From positions 1 through 60,931 of the forward strand of contig NZ_JACJTV010000032.1 of assembly GCF_014698845.1 (NCBI RefSeq): a DNA stretch of 60,931 nucleotides, given 5' to 3'. The translations under genes and the position numbers were made by a program. Below the pieces are notes generated by a model. The model did no database searches. It was not told where the DNA came from and was given only the letters and a program-made list of their open reading frames with translations. Positions within the stretch are counted from its first letter, which is position 1; each line of letters opens with the position of its first letter. Source of the stretch: Coleofasciculus sp. FACHB-1120. GTDB taxonomy: Bacteria; Cyanobacteriota; Cyanobacteriia; Cyanobacteriales; FACHB-T130. Below, in pieces: positions 1-7,687 of this stretch.

Positions 1-88
1 TCCACAAATTTCACGGTCGGTTTTGCGGCGCGTGGCTCTGTCATAGACGGGTTCTGGCTTCTAGCAGTTTTACCCCATTATCCTCCTC

Positions 89-553
89 CTAGAGTGACAG
101 AAGAGCGCTATACATCCTCAGTCCTTCACGATCGGCATTACGACCTAACACATTTCGATAAATTCTATTGATGTTACTGGAAACGTTTGACCGATTGCGG
201 CGATAGTCATAACTGCCATCCCGGCGATCGCGTCGATAGTCATAATCGTCATTCCGGCGATCGCGTCGATAGTCATAATCGTCATTCCGGCGATCGCGTC
301 GATAGTCATAATCGTCGTTACGGCGATCGCGTCGATAGTCATCATCCCGGTCATAATCGTCTTGTCTTGACGACTCTCCTCGATCCCAACAAATCCCCAA
401 AAAGCAGGTTTGCTCCCTCCGCCCTCTGTTAGGCTCAGCTGAGGCAGGATTTGCTGATAGGACGACTGGAGCGATTATCAGTGCAGATAGTACAGTAACT
501 GTAGCAGCAGACTTGAGAGAGCGTGCTGTGGTATCCAGAGTTCCAATTTTCAT
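89..553 (-). CDS. Secreted low-complexity Arg/Asp/Tyr repeat protein with truncated DUF4214-like tail
   Basis: 154 residues. The N-terminus (about 1-40) is a signal peptide with a hydrophobic stretch ending ...SANPASA. A short Cys-containing segment (QTCFLGICWD) follows. Residues about 65-120 are tandem 11-residue units of the type NDDYDYRRDRR. The last 28 residues (INRIYRNVLGRNADREGL) look like the start of the DUF4214 or related motif that in cyanobacteria usually continues for another 30 or more residues; here a stop comes early. Just after the stop, on the same strand, lies a strong Shine-Dalgarno-like GGAGGAGG followed by ATG-GGG-TAA, which may be chance. The function is unknown; an exported, highly charged protein is inferred. 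The reading frame is clear, the role is not. Confidence 0.7.
   Translation of the reverse strand: MKIGTLDTTARSLKSAATVTVLSALIIAPVVLSANPASAEPNRGRREQTCFLGICWDRGESSRQDDYDRDDDYRRDRRNDDYDYRRDRRNDDYDYRRDRRNDDYDYRRDRRDGSYDYRRNRSNVSSNINRIYRNVLGRNADREGLRMYSALLSL
222..353 (-). repeat. 33-bp tandem repeat, four units, each carrying HIP1
   Basis: Units begin at 222, 255, 288 and 321 on the + strand with CGGCGATCGCG and are nearly identical for 33 bp; the fourth decays after about 25 bp. They encode the 11-residue repeat of the overlapping secreted protein. Every unit contains one HIP1 octamer, so the codons for Arg-Asp-Arg coincide with the palindrome. Confidence 0.9.
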
Positions 554-1124
554 AATTTTCCCCTCAAGGAAATTTAAAAGTCAGAGAATATTTTTCTTTG
601 TGGCATATATTCGCTCTATTTTCCGGGTCTCAACTTCCTACGATGGAATAACCCAATTGGGTGAGATCAGTTAAATTTCGCCAGAGAAAATTTCCTCGAA
701 ACAAGCCAAGGTGGAGTTCCGAGAATTGCCTTATGACAAGTGGGAAATCTCTAAACGATCGCGCGGATACCGGATTAAGCTAGATAAATAAATACGATCG
801 CAAATCGTCTAATTTTGTTCCCGCTGCTAACCATAAATTTGGGAAAATGCGAGCTTTTCAACTGGACAAGGAACGACAGCCAGATGAGAGCGATCGCATC
901 CTGTTAGCAGAGAGCAATCCTTGGGCGGTGAAATGCCAGCAGTTCAGATACCCGACGCCGAGAGAAAAATCGGGTATCTCGCATTCACGAATCATTTAGG
1001 ATTGCTAGATAAAGGCAGACCCAATGAAACAGCGAAAAATAACCACCGATTTGGTATCGAACTTTTACTTCTTAAAGCTTTATCAGTTTCCTATCATCTA
1101 TTCATCTGACTGGAGAAAATCTCG
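554..1124. other. Spacer without a convincing gene
   Basis: A small reading frame on the + strand (about 933-1109, starting MPAVQIPDAERKIGY) is open and ends 15 bp before the next gene. I do not recognise it and it may be a gene remnant. Its segment reading HRFGIELLL has a similar counterpart, GFGIEFLL, near 38010. No RNA gene or strong terminator was seen. Confidence 0.3.
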
Positions 1125-1361
1125 ATGCCTAAAGCCAGCATTTGTGTTGATGCCAAAACACCCGAACAAGAGTTACTCAAGGAATGGATTCAGAAGTGGA
1201 AAGGCAAAATCCGATACTTGTCCAATAACGAAGGGTGCGGCTGCTGTAATGACTTATATCAGGTAGATGCTCCAGCCGAGGTACTGAATGAACTACCTGC
1301 CAAAGTCTTTGCTTCTAGCGAATGGTCAAACTGGTCGCCAAAGCCACAAACAACTCGCTAA
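1125..1361 (+). CDS. Small conserved-looking protein with Cys cluster
   Basis: 78 residues, soluble, no signal peptide. The centre has the motif GCGCCNDLY, with three cysteines close together, followed by a segment VDAPAEVLNELPAKVF. This pattern resembles small uncharacterised bacterial proteins with a GCGCC motif. The start is supported by GGAG about 9 bases upstream. The cysteines might bind a metal or be redox active, but nothing in the neighbourhood points to a role. Confidence 0.6.
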   Translation: MPKASICVDAKTPEQELLKEWIQKWKGKIRYLSNNEGCGCCNDLYQVDAPAEVLNELPAKVFASSEWSNWSPKPQTTR

Positions 1362-1590
1362 CAGGCGCTACCTCAGACTGCGTAAATCTTCTACTAATAC
1401 TAAGTACCAGCTTTCGGTAGCAGATAGACTTAATCGTTAGTACAAGCGTTTATTTTTAATTCCTGCTATTTAGTAGCAATAGACTAATGGAGATATGAAA
1501 TATTTTTTTGCAAAAGTCAATAATTTCAGAGATAGTCGTAGTAATTACGATTAGAACAGATACTGAATAATCAAGCTTTACATCCAGACG

Positions 1591-1809
1591 CTAAAATTCA
1601 TTAACCAGCGCCAGCCGTCCCCGACGAATCGCATAAAGCATTCGGTTCAATAAAAGTTGTTCATCTTCGCTGAGAGAATTTTCGAGCAGTGCTGTTCTGA
1701 GTACACAACGGTCTGTAATCGTTATCTTCCGGGATTCAGCCACTTTTGCAGATAAGTCAATGATGGCAGAGGGTAAAAGACAGGCTTGAGAAAAAATTGA
1801 AGGATTCAT
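1591..1809 (-). CDS. Small cyanobacterial protein of unknown function
   Basis: 72 residues. The C-terminal half (ITITDRCVLRTALLENSLSE followed by DEQLLLNRMLYAIRRGRL) matches a pattern I associate with short cyanobacterial proteins of the form 'LADRYGLMAALLDDSLSEEE...RLLYAVRRGR'. It is helical, basic at the C-terminus and has no membrane segment. The function is not known. It stands alone, with about 230 bp and 285 bp of spacer on either side. Confidence 0.65.
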   Translation of the reverse strand: MNPSIFSQACLLPSAIIDLSAKVAESRKITITDRCVLRTALLENSLSEDEQLLLNRMLYAIRRGRLALVNEF

Positions 1810-2094
1810 GGTTAAGATTGCTGTTATTTGATATTCAGGTTATTCCTTTAAAACAGCACCTAACTCAATCTATAGCTAGAGATTTAATATTATTGAGATT
1901 ACAGCTCAAGATAGAAGTTTAGTCTTCGCCCAAAACGTTGAATCATCCCTTTTTAGTAGGAATCGAGCTTTTGCTACTGAAGGAAGCAGAGCCAGCAAAC
2001 ACTTGGCTGATGTCAAGTATTTTGTCTTGTGAGTTGAGCGATCGCGCCTGTCAGAAATTGAAACAGTCAAGATTCTCCACCCACAAAACTCCCC

Positions 2095-2706
2095 TTACTT
2101 GGCTAACTCCGTATTAAACTCATTCACGGATCGTCGCTTCAGCTCCACCGATTCTGAGCGAGGTAACAAGTTAAACACTTCGCGGAAAACATCGTCTACT
2201 TTCTCAAACGCCACCGTACCCTTTTGGTTGAAAACAACTTCGCCCTTCTGGTTTAGCAAAACTGTTTGGGGGACAAGGCCTTCGTAGTAGTAGCCCGGTT
2301 CCGTAGGTGTAAAGTTGGATTGTACTGGAATCGAATCTACATCGATGGGGACGAAATCAGCGGCTCGACCATAAAAAGCTTGAAGCTGCGAAACGACGAT
2401 CGCCTGTTGCTTGCAATCGCTGCTGTCGTCCACGTAGAACACCAAAAATGTCGGTTTATCTCCTTTAAGAGAATCTACAAATGCCACTCGCGGAGGAACC
2501 AGCGAGGCATTGCCGCCATAGAGGAGAAAAACATTTCCGTCAAAGTTGTCGTCGTTGATACCGGCTAAAGCTGATGGCGTCCCCAGCAGCAGTAGGCAGC
2601 TGAAAGAAACAACCAGCGTCAAGAAGCAACTCAAAAAAATTTGCCGCCAGGAACGGCGAGATGCTCTCAGAATCCTGATTTGAAGTTGTTGCAAGCGAAG
2701 AATCAT
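2095..2706 (-). CDS. Thioredoxin-fold, membrane-anchored protein without CXXC
   Basis: 203 residues. A basic N-terminus is followed by one hydrophobic segment (about 22-48) ending ALA, so the protein is exported or anchored with the rest on the lumenal or periplasmic side. Residues 80-175 read like a thioredoxin-like domain (PTFLVFYVDDSSDCKQ, then a cis-Pro-like GLVPQTVLLNQKGEVVF). The usual CXXC is replaced by a single Cys (about residue 98). From memory, a cyanobacterial family of this shape is annotated as a thylakoid photosystem I accessory factor; that assignment is tentative. It is divergent from the FecR-domain gene, with an 84-bp shared promoter region. Confidence 0.75.
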   Translation of the reverse strand: MILRLQQLQIRILRASRRSWRQIFLSCFLTLVVSFSCLLLLGTPSALAGINDDNFDGNVFLLYGGNASLVPPRVAFVDSLKGDKPTFLVFYVDDSSDCKQQAIVVSQLQAFYGRAADFVPIDVDSIPVQSNFTPTEPGYYYEGLVPQTVLLNQKGEVVFNQKGTVAFEKVDDVFREVFNLLPRSESVELKRRSVNEFNTELAK

Positions 2707-2790
2707 ACCAAAGTTGCTGTAGAAACCTTTTTTTCTTTCAGTAGTCCTTAAATTGTCTTTCCGTTCACCCGTTGTGGCTCCCGATTCTCT

Positions 2791-3660
2791 ATGAAGTTCC
2801 CTGTTTTTCCAGTCACCCTACTAGGATTATCCCTGGTAGCCGGTAGCTTAGCCCTTACTTCCTTATCATTTATCTCTGAAGGTGTTCGAGCTGCGGTTAG
2901 TCCACGCTCGATAGAAGTCAAAGAAACGAATGGCACGGTAACAAGTCAAGGAAAGCCAGTGAAAGCTGGCGATCGCTTGCAAGCATCGGGTAGTCTCACT
3001 ACCAACTTCGACGCCAGGGTTGTTTTGGCGATGGAGGATGGCATCGGTACAGTTCAGGTTTCCGAAAACACCAACGTGCAAGTCAAAACTTTAAAGACAA
3101 GTAAGGATGGTAGCAAACAAACGCGCCTTTATCTGGACAAGGGACAGGTCAACGCCAAAGTGCGACCTTTTACTAACCCTAACTCTAACTTTGAAGTGGA
3201 GACGCCTGGGGGCATTGCTGGGACGAGAGGCACAGAATTTGGCGTCACCGTCGGTTCCAATGGGAAAACTGGGCTTTCCACCATCCGAGGAAAAGTAGCC
3301 TTTAGTGCGCGGGGGAAAACAGTGTTGGTGGAGCCGGGGTATTCTGCTTTAATTGTTCCGGGACAGGCTCCGACGATTCCCAAGGTGACAACGGGCGACA
3401 CGAGGCTGAAATTACAGGTTCTTTCGGTGACAGGCGATGGTCAAGTTCGAGTCACCGGAACGGTAGACCCGATCAATTTAGTGTTAGTGAATAATCAGAT
3501 TGTGGATACGGGAGGCGAGGGACAACTCGATACCGTGGTGCCAATCCCGTCTAATCGGCAGCTGAGATTAGTCGTGCGGAATCCTTTGGGCAATCAACAA
3601 GTTTATGAATTAGAAATTCCGAATAGTGCGGGGACATCGGAGAATCCTGTGAATCAATAA
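2791..3660 (+). CDS. FecR-domain exported protein
   Basis: 289 residues. A signal peptide or N-terminal anchor spans about 5-35. Residues about 70-190 form a FecR domain: low-complexity beta strands with LYLDKGQVNAKV, FEVETPGGIAGTRGTEF and LSTIRGKVAFSARG. In cyanobacteria such domains occur in secreted proteins of unknown role rather than in iron-siderophore signalling, and no sigma factor or TonB receptor is nearby. The C-terminal 90 residues look like a beta-sandwich of Ig or carbohydrate-binding type (inference). The call rests mainly on the PGGIAGTRGTEF motif. Confidence 0.85.
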   Translation: MKFPVFPVTLLGLSLVAGSLALTSLSFISEGVRAAVSPRSIEVKETNGTVTSQGKPVKAGDRLQASGSLTTNFDARVVLAMEDGIGTVQVSENTNVQVKTLKTSKDGSKQTRLYLDKGQVNAKVRPFTNPNSNFEVETPGGIAGTRGTEFGVTVGSNGKTGLSTIRGKVAFSARGKTVLVEPGYSALIVPGQAPTIPKVTTGDTRLKLQVLSVTGDGQVRVTGTVDPINLVLVNNQIVDTGGEGQLDTVVPIPSNRQLRLVVRNPLGNQQVYELEIPNSAGTSENPVNQ

Positions 3661-3894
3661 TTTTTATCGGATAGCGTTTCCCTCACCTTTTGAGTCCGAA
3701 AAGACGAGGCAGCAACCCACTAATTCTCGTTTCTAAGCTCTGATTAAAAACGAGAATTCGCTTGCAAAATCCTCCGCACGAGTGAGGTGAAAATTCTCAA
3801 GGGCATGAGTTACTGGAAAGGAACAAGTCGTTAAAGAACTTGAAAGCGCCAATACTGTGACGCGATCGCGTATCTCGTGATGCGATCGCGTTTT

Positions 3895-4235
3895 GTCTGA
3901 GTCCAGCTTGTAGCAGTTCTCACTCTTAGTGCATATATCCACACTCGTCACCTCACCCCCAACCCCTACGGTGTATACACATCTTTCATTAATTGGCAAA
4001 ACGTTGATTGATCCCCCTAAATCCCCGCGCTATCGCGCCGCTACGCTAGAAAAAAGGGGGACTTTGACTTAATGCGCCCCCCTTTTCAAGGGGGGTTGGG
4101 GGGATCAAAACGGGACTTGCAAGTTCAAGAAGACTTGTGTATACACAGTAGCCTCGTTCAAGGGGAAGGACAGGGGTGGGGTTCGACCGGACTGCATCCA
4201 AGAATAGAGAATCGCGATAAATTCAGTATTCCATC
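3895..4235. repeat. Composite of dispersed intergenic repeats
   Basis: The 648-bp spacer between the FecR and cyclase genes is built largely from repeats found elsewhere in the window. Segment 3968-4027 (GTGTATACACATCTTT..., ...CCCCCTAAATCCCC) is matched at 60516-60575. The CTCACCCCCAACCCC block near 3950 and the GGGGTGGGGTTC...TGCATCCAAGAATAGAGAAT block (about 4170-4215) are matched at 20771-20950. TTGATCCCCCTAA near 4008 pairs with a GGGGGGATCAA near 4098 to form a long imperfect hairpin. Confidence 0.75.
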
Positions 4236-4308
4236 AGGGGCATTTACCATCCGGTGAGCGTGCGGAACGCTTGGGAAAAGTCCGTATGTTTCCAGGCAAG
4301 CAATCACG

Positions 4309-6186
4309 ATGGTTGATGTTTTTGATGGAATCAACGTGTTAATCAAAAATTGGTTAAAAAAAAATCAGCGTTTTATTTCTAGCAGTCAATCAATCGTTCC
4401 GGGCACGATCGTCGGTTTATTATCTGTCGGGTTATGGCAAATCGGGGCATGGCAACCCTTGGAACGGCTTGTATACACGACGCTGTTTCAAGCTCGTAGC
4501 GCCAGTATTTTACCGAAGACGAATTGGGATCAAAGGCTCGCGGTGATTGCGATTGACGATGCGAGTTTAAAGAAATACGGTAAATTTCCGTGGTCGCGCG
4601 ATCGCTATGCCCAATTGTTGCAGAAGCTAGAACCAGCCCCTCCAGCAGTCATTGGGTTCGATGTGTTATTTGTCGATCCGGGCGCAGGGGATAAGAAATT
4701 TGCCAAAGCGATCGCTAAATCTGGCAATGTCATCTTGGCAACGGCTTGGGACAACCGAGGGCATCCCCTGGAAGTTTTACCCGAATTTAAACAAGCAGCA
4801 CTTGGGGAAGGTCAAATTTGGCACAATCCCGACGCGGACGGCATTAGCCGACAGGCAGCCGTCTTTTTTGGCAGCAAACCCGCTCTCGGTTTAGCAATGC
4901 TGCTAGAGGCCCCAGAGGCGGTGTCCCTGCGTCATCTGGCTGAGGTTCCGAAGCGTAAAGATGTCTGGATTAACTGGCCTGGGTCAATCCAAGGTGTCTC
5001 CACCTATTCTTATGCCTCAGTCATGGAAGGCAAAGTTGACCCGAAAGCCTTCGCCAATAAGTTTGTTTTAGTCGGTGTCACGGCAACCGGGATCGATCGC
5101 TTGCGATCGCCTTACAATCAAATTCCCCCTACCGCTGGAGTTTATCTCCATGCTGCGTTAATTGATAACTTGCTGAACGACAAGCTGCTGCAAACGCTGC
5201 CTAAAACGGCAGTGATGCTATTTTTGTTGGGAATTGCCCCGATTATCAGCTGGCTGTTGTCAAAACAGGGAGTCTGGGGGCGAGTCGCGATCGCTATTTT
5301 GTTGCCGAGTGGTTGGGTAATTTTTGCCTTGAGTGCCTTTATCGACGACGGCTGGTGGTTGCCTATCGTCGCACCCGTAGGAACTGCGATCGCGGTTGGG
5401 ATCGGTGTTCAGCTACGAGAACAATATGAAAAGCAGCAGCTGATGAGTTTATTTGCCAAGCACGTTGCGCCAGAAATGGCTCACCTCATTTGGCACCGGA
5501 AAGACGAAATTTTCCACAAAGGGAAGCTGCAAGCCCAAGAAATGATGGTCACGGTTTTATTTGCCGATATCCGGGGCTTTACCAGCATTTCCGAGAAACT
5601 ACCGCCGGGGGAATTAATCGACTGGCTAAACCTGTTCCTAGACGCGATGACGGATTGCATCATGGATCGTGGCGGTGTGATCGATAAATATATTGGGGAT
5701 GCAATTATGGCGGTTTTCGGGATTCCGTTTCCGCACACCACGCCAGAAGAAATTCAACAGGATGCCTTAAATGCGATCGCGGCAGGAATTGCCATGCAGG
5801 AACGACTCAAAAAGCTCAACCAGCGCTTCCAAAAAGCCAATAAGCCTACGATTGAGATAGGGATTGGCATTCACACGGGTCTCGTCGTTGCCGGAAGTGT
5901 GGGAGGTTCCCGACGCTTGAATTATTCAGTCCTGGGGGATACTGTCAATGTTGCTGCCAGACTGGAACCGATGAATAAAGAAGTGAAAATTGACAACCCC
6001 TATCAAATGATTGTCAGTGGCAGTACATTTGCTTATGCAAGCGATCGCTATCACGGGCCTGCTGTCCGCGCCATTCAACTGCGAGGGCGAGAACAGGCAA
6101 CAATTATTTACTGCATCCAGGGAGAGAAGGTCAACTTGGCAGATCCAGCGGAAGCGATCGCGCCCCCATTGAATATTTCAGCCTAA
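4309..6186 (+). CDS. CHASE2-domain class III adenylate cyclase
   Basis: 625 residues; makes cAMP from ATP. Order: a membrane segment near 30-50, a periplasmic CHASE2 sensor domain (about 60-295), three membrane helices (about 300-370), then a cytosolic class III cyclase domain (about 400-600). Metal-binding aspartates are visible at D420 (FADIRGFT) and D464 (YIGDAIMAVFG). The purine-selecting pair is K460 and D544 (LGDTVNVAARLE); Lys/Asp favours ATP over GTP, so adenylate cyclase is preferred to guanylate cyclase. NVAAR carries the transition-state Asn and Arg. It matches CHASE2 cyclases of cyanobacteria. The SPOR-like gene follows 15 bp downstream on the same strand. Confidence 0.93.
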   Translation: MVDVFDGINVLIKNWLKKNQRFISSSQSIVPGTIVGLLSVGLWQIGAWQPLERLVYTTLFQARSASILPKTNWDQRLAVIAIDDASLKKYGKFPWSRDRYAQLLQKLEPAPPAVIGFDVLFVDPGAGDKKFAKAIAKSGNVILATAWDNRGHPLEVLPEFKQAALGEGQIWHNPDADGISRQAAVFFGSKPALGLAMLLEAPEAVSLRHLAEVPKRKDVWINWPGSIQGVSTYSYASVMEGKVDPKAFANKFVLVGVTATGIDRLRSPYNQIPPTAGVYLHAALIDNLLNDKLLQTLPKTAVMLFLLGIAPIISWLLSKQGVWGRVAIAILLPSGWVIFALSAFIDDGWWLPIVAPVGTAIAVGIGVQLREQYEKQQLMSLFAKHVAPEMAHLIWHRKDEIFHKGKLQAQEMMVTVLFADIRGFTSISEKLPPGELIDWLNLFLDAMTDCIMDRGGVIDKYIGDAIMAVFGIPFPHTTPEEIQQDALNAIAAGIAMQERLKKLNQRFQKANKPTIEIGIGIHTGLVVAGSVGGSRRLNYSVLGDTVNVAARLEPMNKEVKIDNPYQMIVSGSTFAYASDRYHGPAVRAIQLRGREQATIIYCIQGEKVNLADPAEAIAPPLNISA

Positions 6187-6201
6187 AGCAGCACACCCAG
6201 C

Positions 6202-6708
6202 GTGAAATTTCTTTTAACTTCACAGTTTAAAAAGGATTTGTGCATCTACTCGCGATTAGCAGATATCTTGATTAAACCCACTTTTACACAACCCATCACT
6301 GACAACAAACTAACAGCTAATTTTCAAACTTTTCCGAGAATCAGTAAGTTGATTATATTAGCTGCGGTGAGTTGGATTATTTGGAATTTGCAAGGGTCAA
6401 GCGTGCAAGCATCGCCTTGTTCCGAGCTGCTGAATATATCACAAAGACCCGGTTTTAATACTCGTCAGGCAGGGAACTTAATCGTTCTGGGACGCCTGCC
6501 TAGATATCACTATGTGGTCGTGGTTCCCTCTGGAAGTGAAGCCACGCTGGAACAAGTGCGTCAGTGCGTCCCCGATGCCTTGATCGCCAAGTCAAATTTA
6601 GGAAATTACATTTTAGCGGGGTCATTTCCCGACCAATCCAGTGCGAAAAGTATCTATTACGCATTGCGATCGCTAGGGCTAGATGCACGAATTATATACG
6701 TTCGATAG
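6202..6708 (+). CDS. Exported SPOR-like domain protein
   Basis: 168 residues from a GTG start 15 bp after the cyclase stop, so possibly co-transcribed. One membrane segment (about 50-68) ends VQAS and is likely a signal or anchor. The rest resembles a SPOR-type repeat: YHYVVVVPSGSEATLEQVR..., then NYILAGSFPDQSSAKSIYYA and LRSLGLDARIIYV. The product at 16424-17032 has the same plan with two such units, so they look like paralogs. SPOR domains bind denuded peptidoglycan glycan strands; whether this divergent form does so is unknown. The GTG start is uncertain; an alternative is a later start closer to the membrane segment. Confidence 0.65.
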   Translation: MKFLLTSQFKKDLCIYSRLADILIKPTFTQPITDNKLTANFQTFPRISKLIILAAVSWIIWNLQGSSVQASPCSELLNISQRPGFNTRQAGNLIVLGRLPRYHYVVVVPSGSEATLEQVRQCVPDALIAKSNLGNYILAGSFPDQSSAKSIYYALRSLGLDARIIYVR

Positions 6709-6727
6709 CGATCGCCAGGAACATTCC

Positions 6728-7174
6728 CTACTTTCCGTATTGATTGGGTGTGACGCCTTGAGCCAGCTTCACCATTGAGCCAGATGCATTGGTGCGATAA
6801 ATCCAGCGGCGTTGCCCATCCGCTACCGTGACTTGCCACCCAGGAACTTGCATATCGGTGCAAAGCACCTCCAAGTTATTAATATCTAAGCAGTCATCAG
6901 ACCAAGTTTGCGGTTGAGTTTGGACAATGTTTAGCGCCGACTTTGGCAACCCTGAATGTTGAGACACGTCCTGTAAAACCGCATTCTGAACTGATTTTAT
7001 TAAACTAACGTCAGAACGAGGATTTGAAATAGCAACCTTGCGATTGGGGAGCGTTAGCGTAGCGGTCAAAGATAAAATTCCCGTCAACACCAAAGCCTGA
7101 ACAATTAGACTTAGCTGGCTAGCTTTTTGAGCGATAGTTTCTGTGGGGGAGCCAGGGGTGGTAACTTCTTCCAT
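6728..7174 (-). CDS. Membrane-anchored protein of unknown function
   Basis: 148 residues from the ATG at 7174, preferred to an upstream GTG at 7246 because AGGA sits 5 bases before the ATG. There is one membrane helix (about 22-42), then an exported domain with a Cys pair (WSDDCLDINNLEVLC) and a conserved-looking end GWQVTVADGQRRWIYRTN. I recognise this layout (Q.WSD.CL...LC......PGW.V.V....R..YRTN) from small secreted cyanobacterial proteins of unknown function. The two cysteines probably form a disulfide. It converges with the SPOR-like gene, with a 19-bp gap. Confidence 0.65.
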   Translation of the reverse strand: MEEVTTPGSPTETIAQKASQLSLIVQALVLTGILSLTATLTLPNRKVAISNPRSDVSLIKSVQNAVLQDVSQHSGLPKSALNIVQTQPQTWSDDCLDINNLEVLCTDMQVPGWQVTVADGQRRWIYRTNASGSMVKLAQGVTPNQYGK

Positions 7175-7687
7175 AGCATTCCTAGCAAACGTTGAGAGGG
7201 GTGCTGTTATTGCAAAAGGCATTAATTGTATTGGTAGAATATACACCCAGATGCTTACAAGTTCCGGAACAAGTGAAAGTTTCCGGCAAATTAAGTCTTA
7301 ATTGACTTGCAGAATGCTTTTCCCTAATTTCTGAAGCGAGCCTTCTCGTTAATGCTGCGAATCTCCTTTTGGAGATGCCACCTTTCGGAAAGCTAACTTG
7401 TTTAAAGCTGCTGCGAAAAGCGCTAATTCGTACTGTTTGATAGGAATTTAGACACTAACACCCTAGAAATTAGTTCCCTAATCAATCTTTTTTTAGTAGA
7501 ACTACGGTGCCCGATCCCTAATACTAATGTGCCCCCTCTTGATACCAAATTGAAACCCAGAAAATACTGAATTGTCGGCAATTTTGTATAAAGATTTACT
7601 GATTTCAGTTTTACTTGATGATTTATCCAGTAGACGGAGTAGGGGAAAAATAATCTTGTCAAAAAGATTAATTTATGCATCACCTGC
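7175..7687. other. Spacer without a supported gene
   Basis: An open frame on the - strand (7423-7683) directly downstream of mutS lacks a recognisable motif, a ribosome site or a plausible composition and is not called. A small hairpin TCTCC-TTTT-GGAGA lies near 7366. Confidence 0.4.

Noticed and set aside
222-353. Possible CRISPR array
   Set aside because: The 33-bp units are directly adjacent with no unique spacers and lie in a coding frame.
145-354. Repetitive frames opposite or within the first gene (MTIDAIAGMTI type)
   Set aside because: They are other readings of the same 33-bp tandem repeat; only the frame with a signal peptide is plausible.
7423-7683. 86-residue frame directly downstream of mutS on the - strand
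   Set aside because: No motif, no ribosome site, unusual composition; likely chance.
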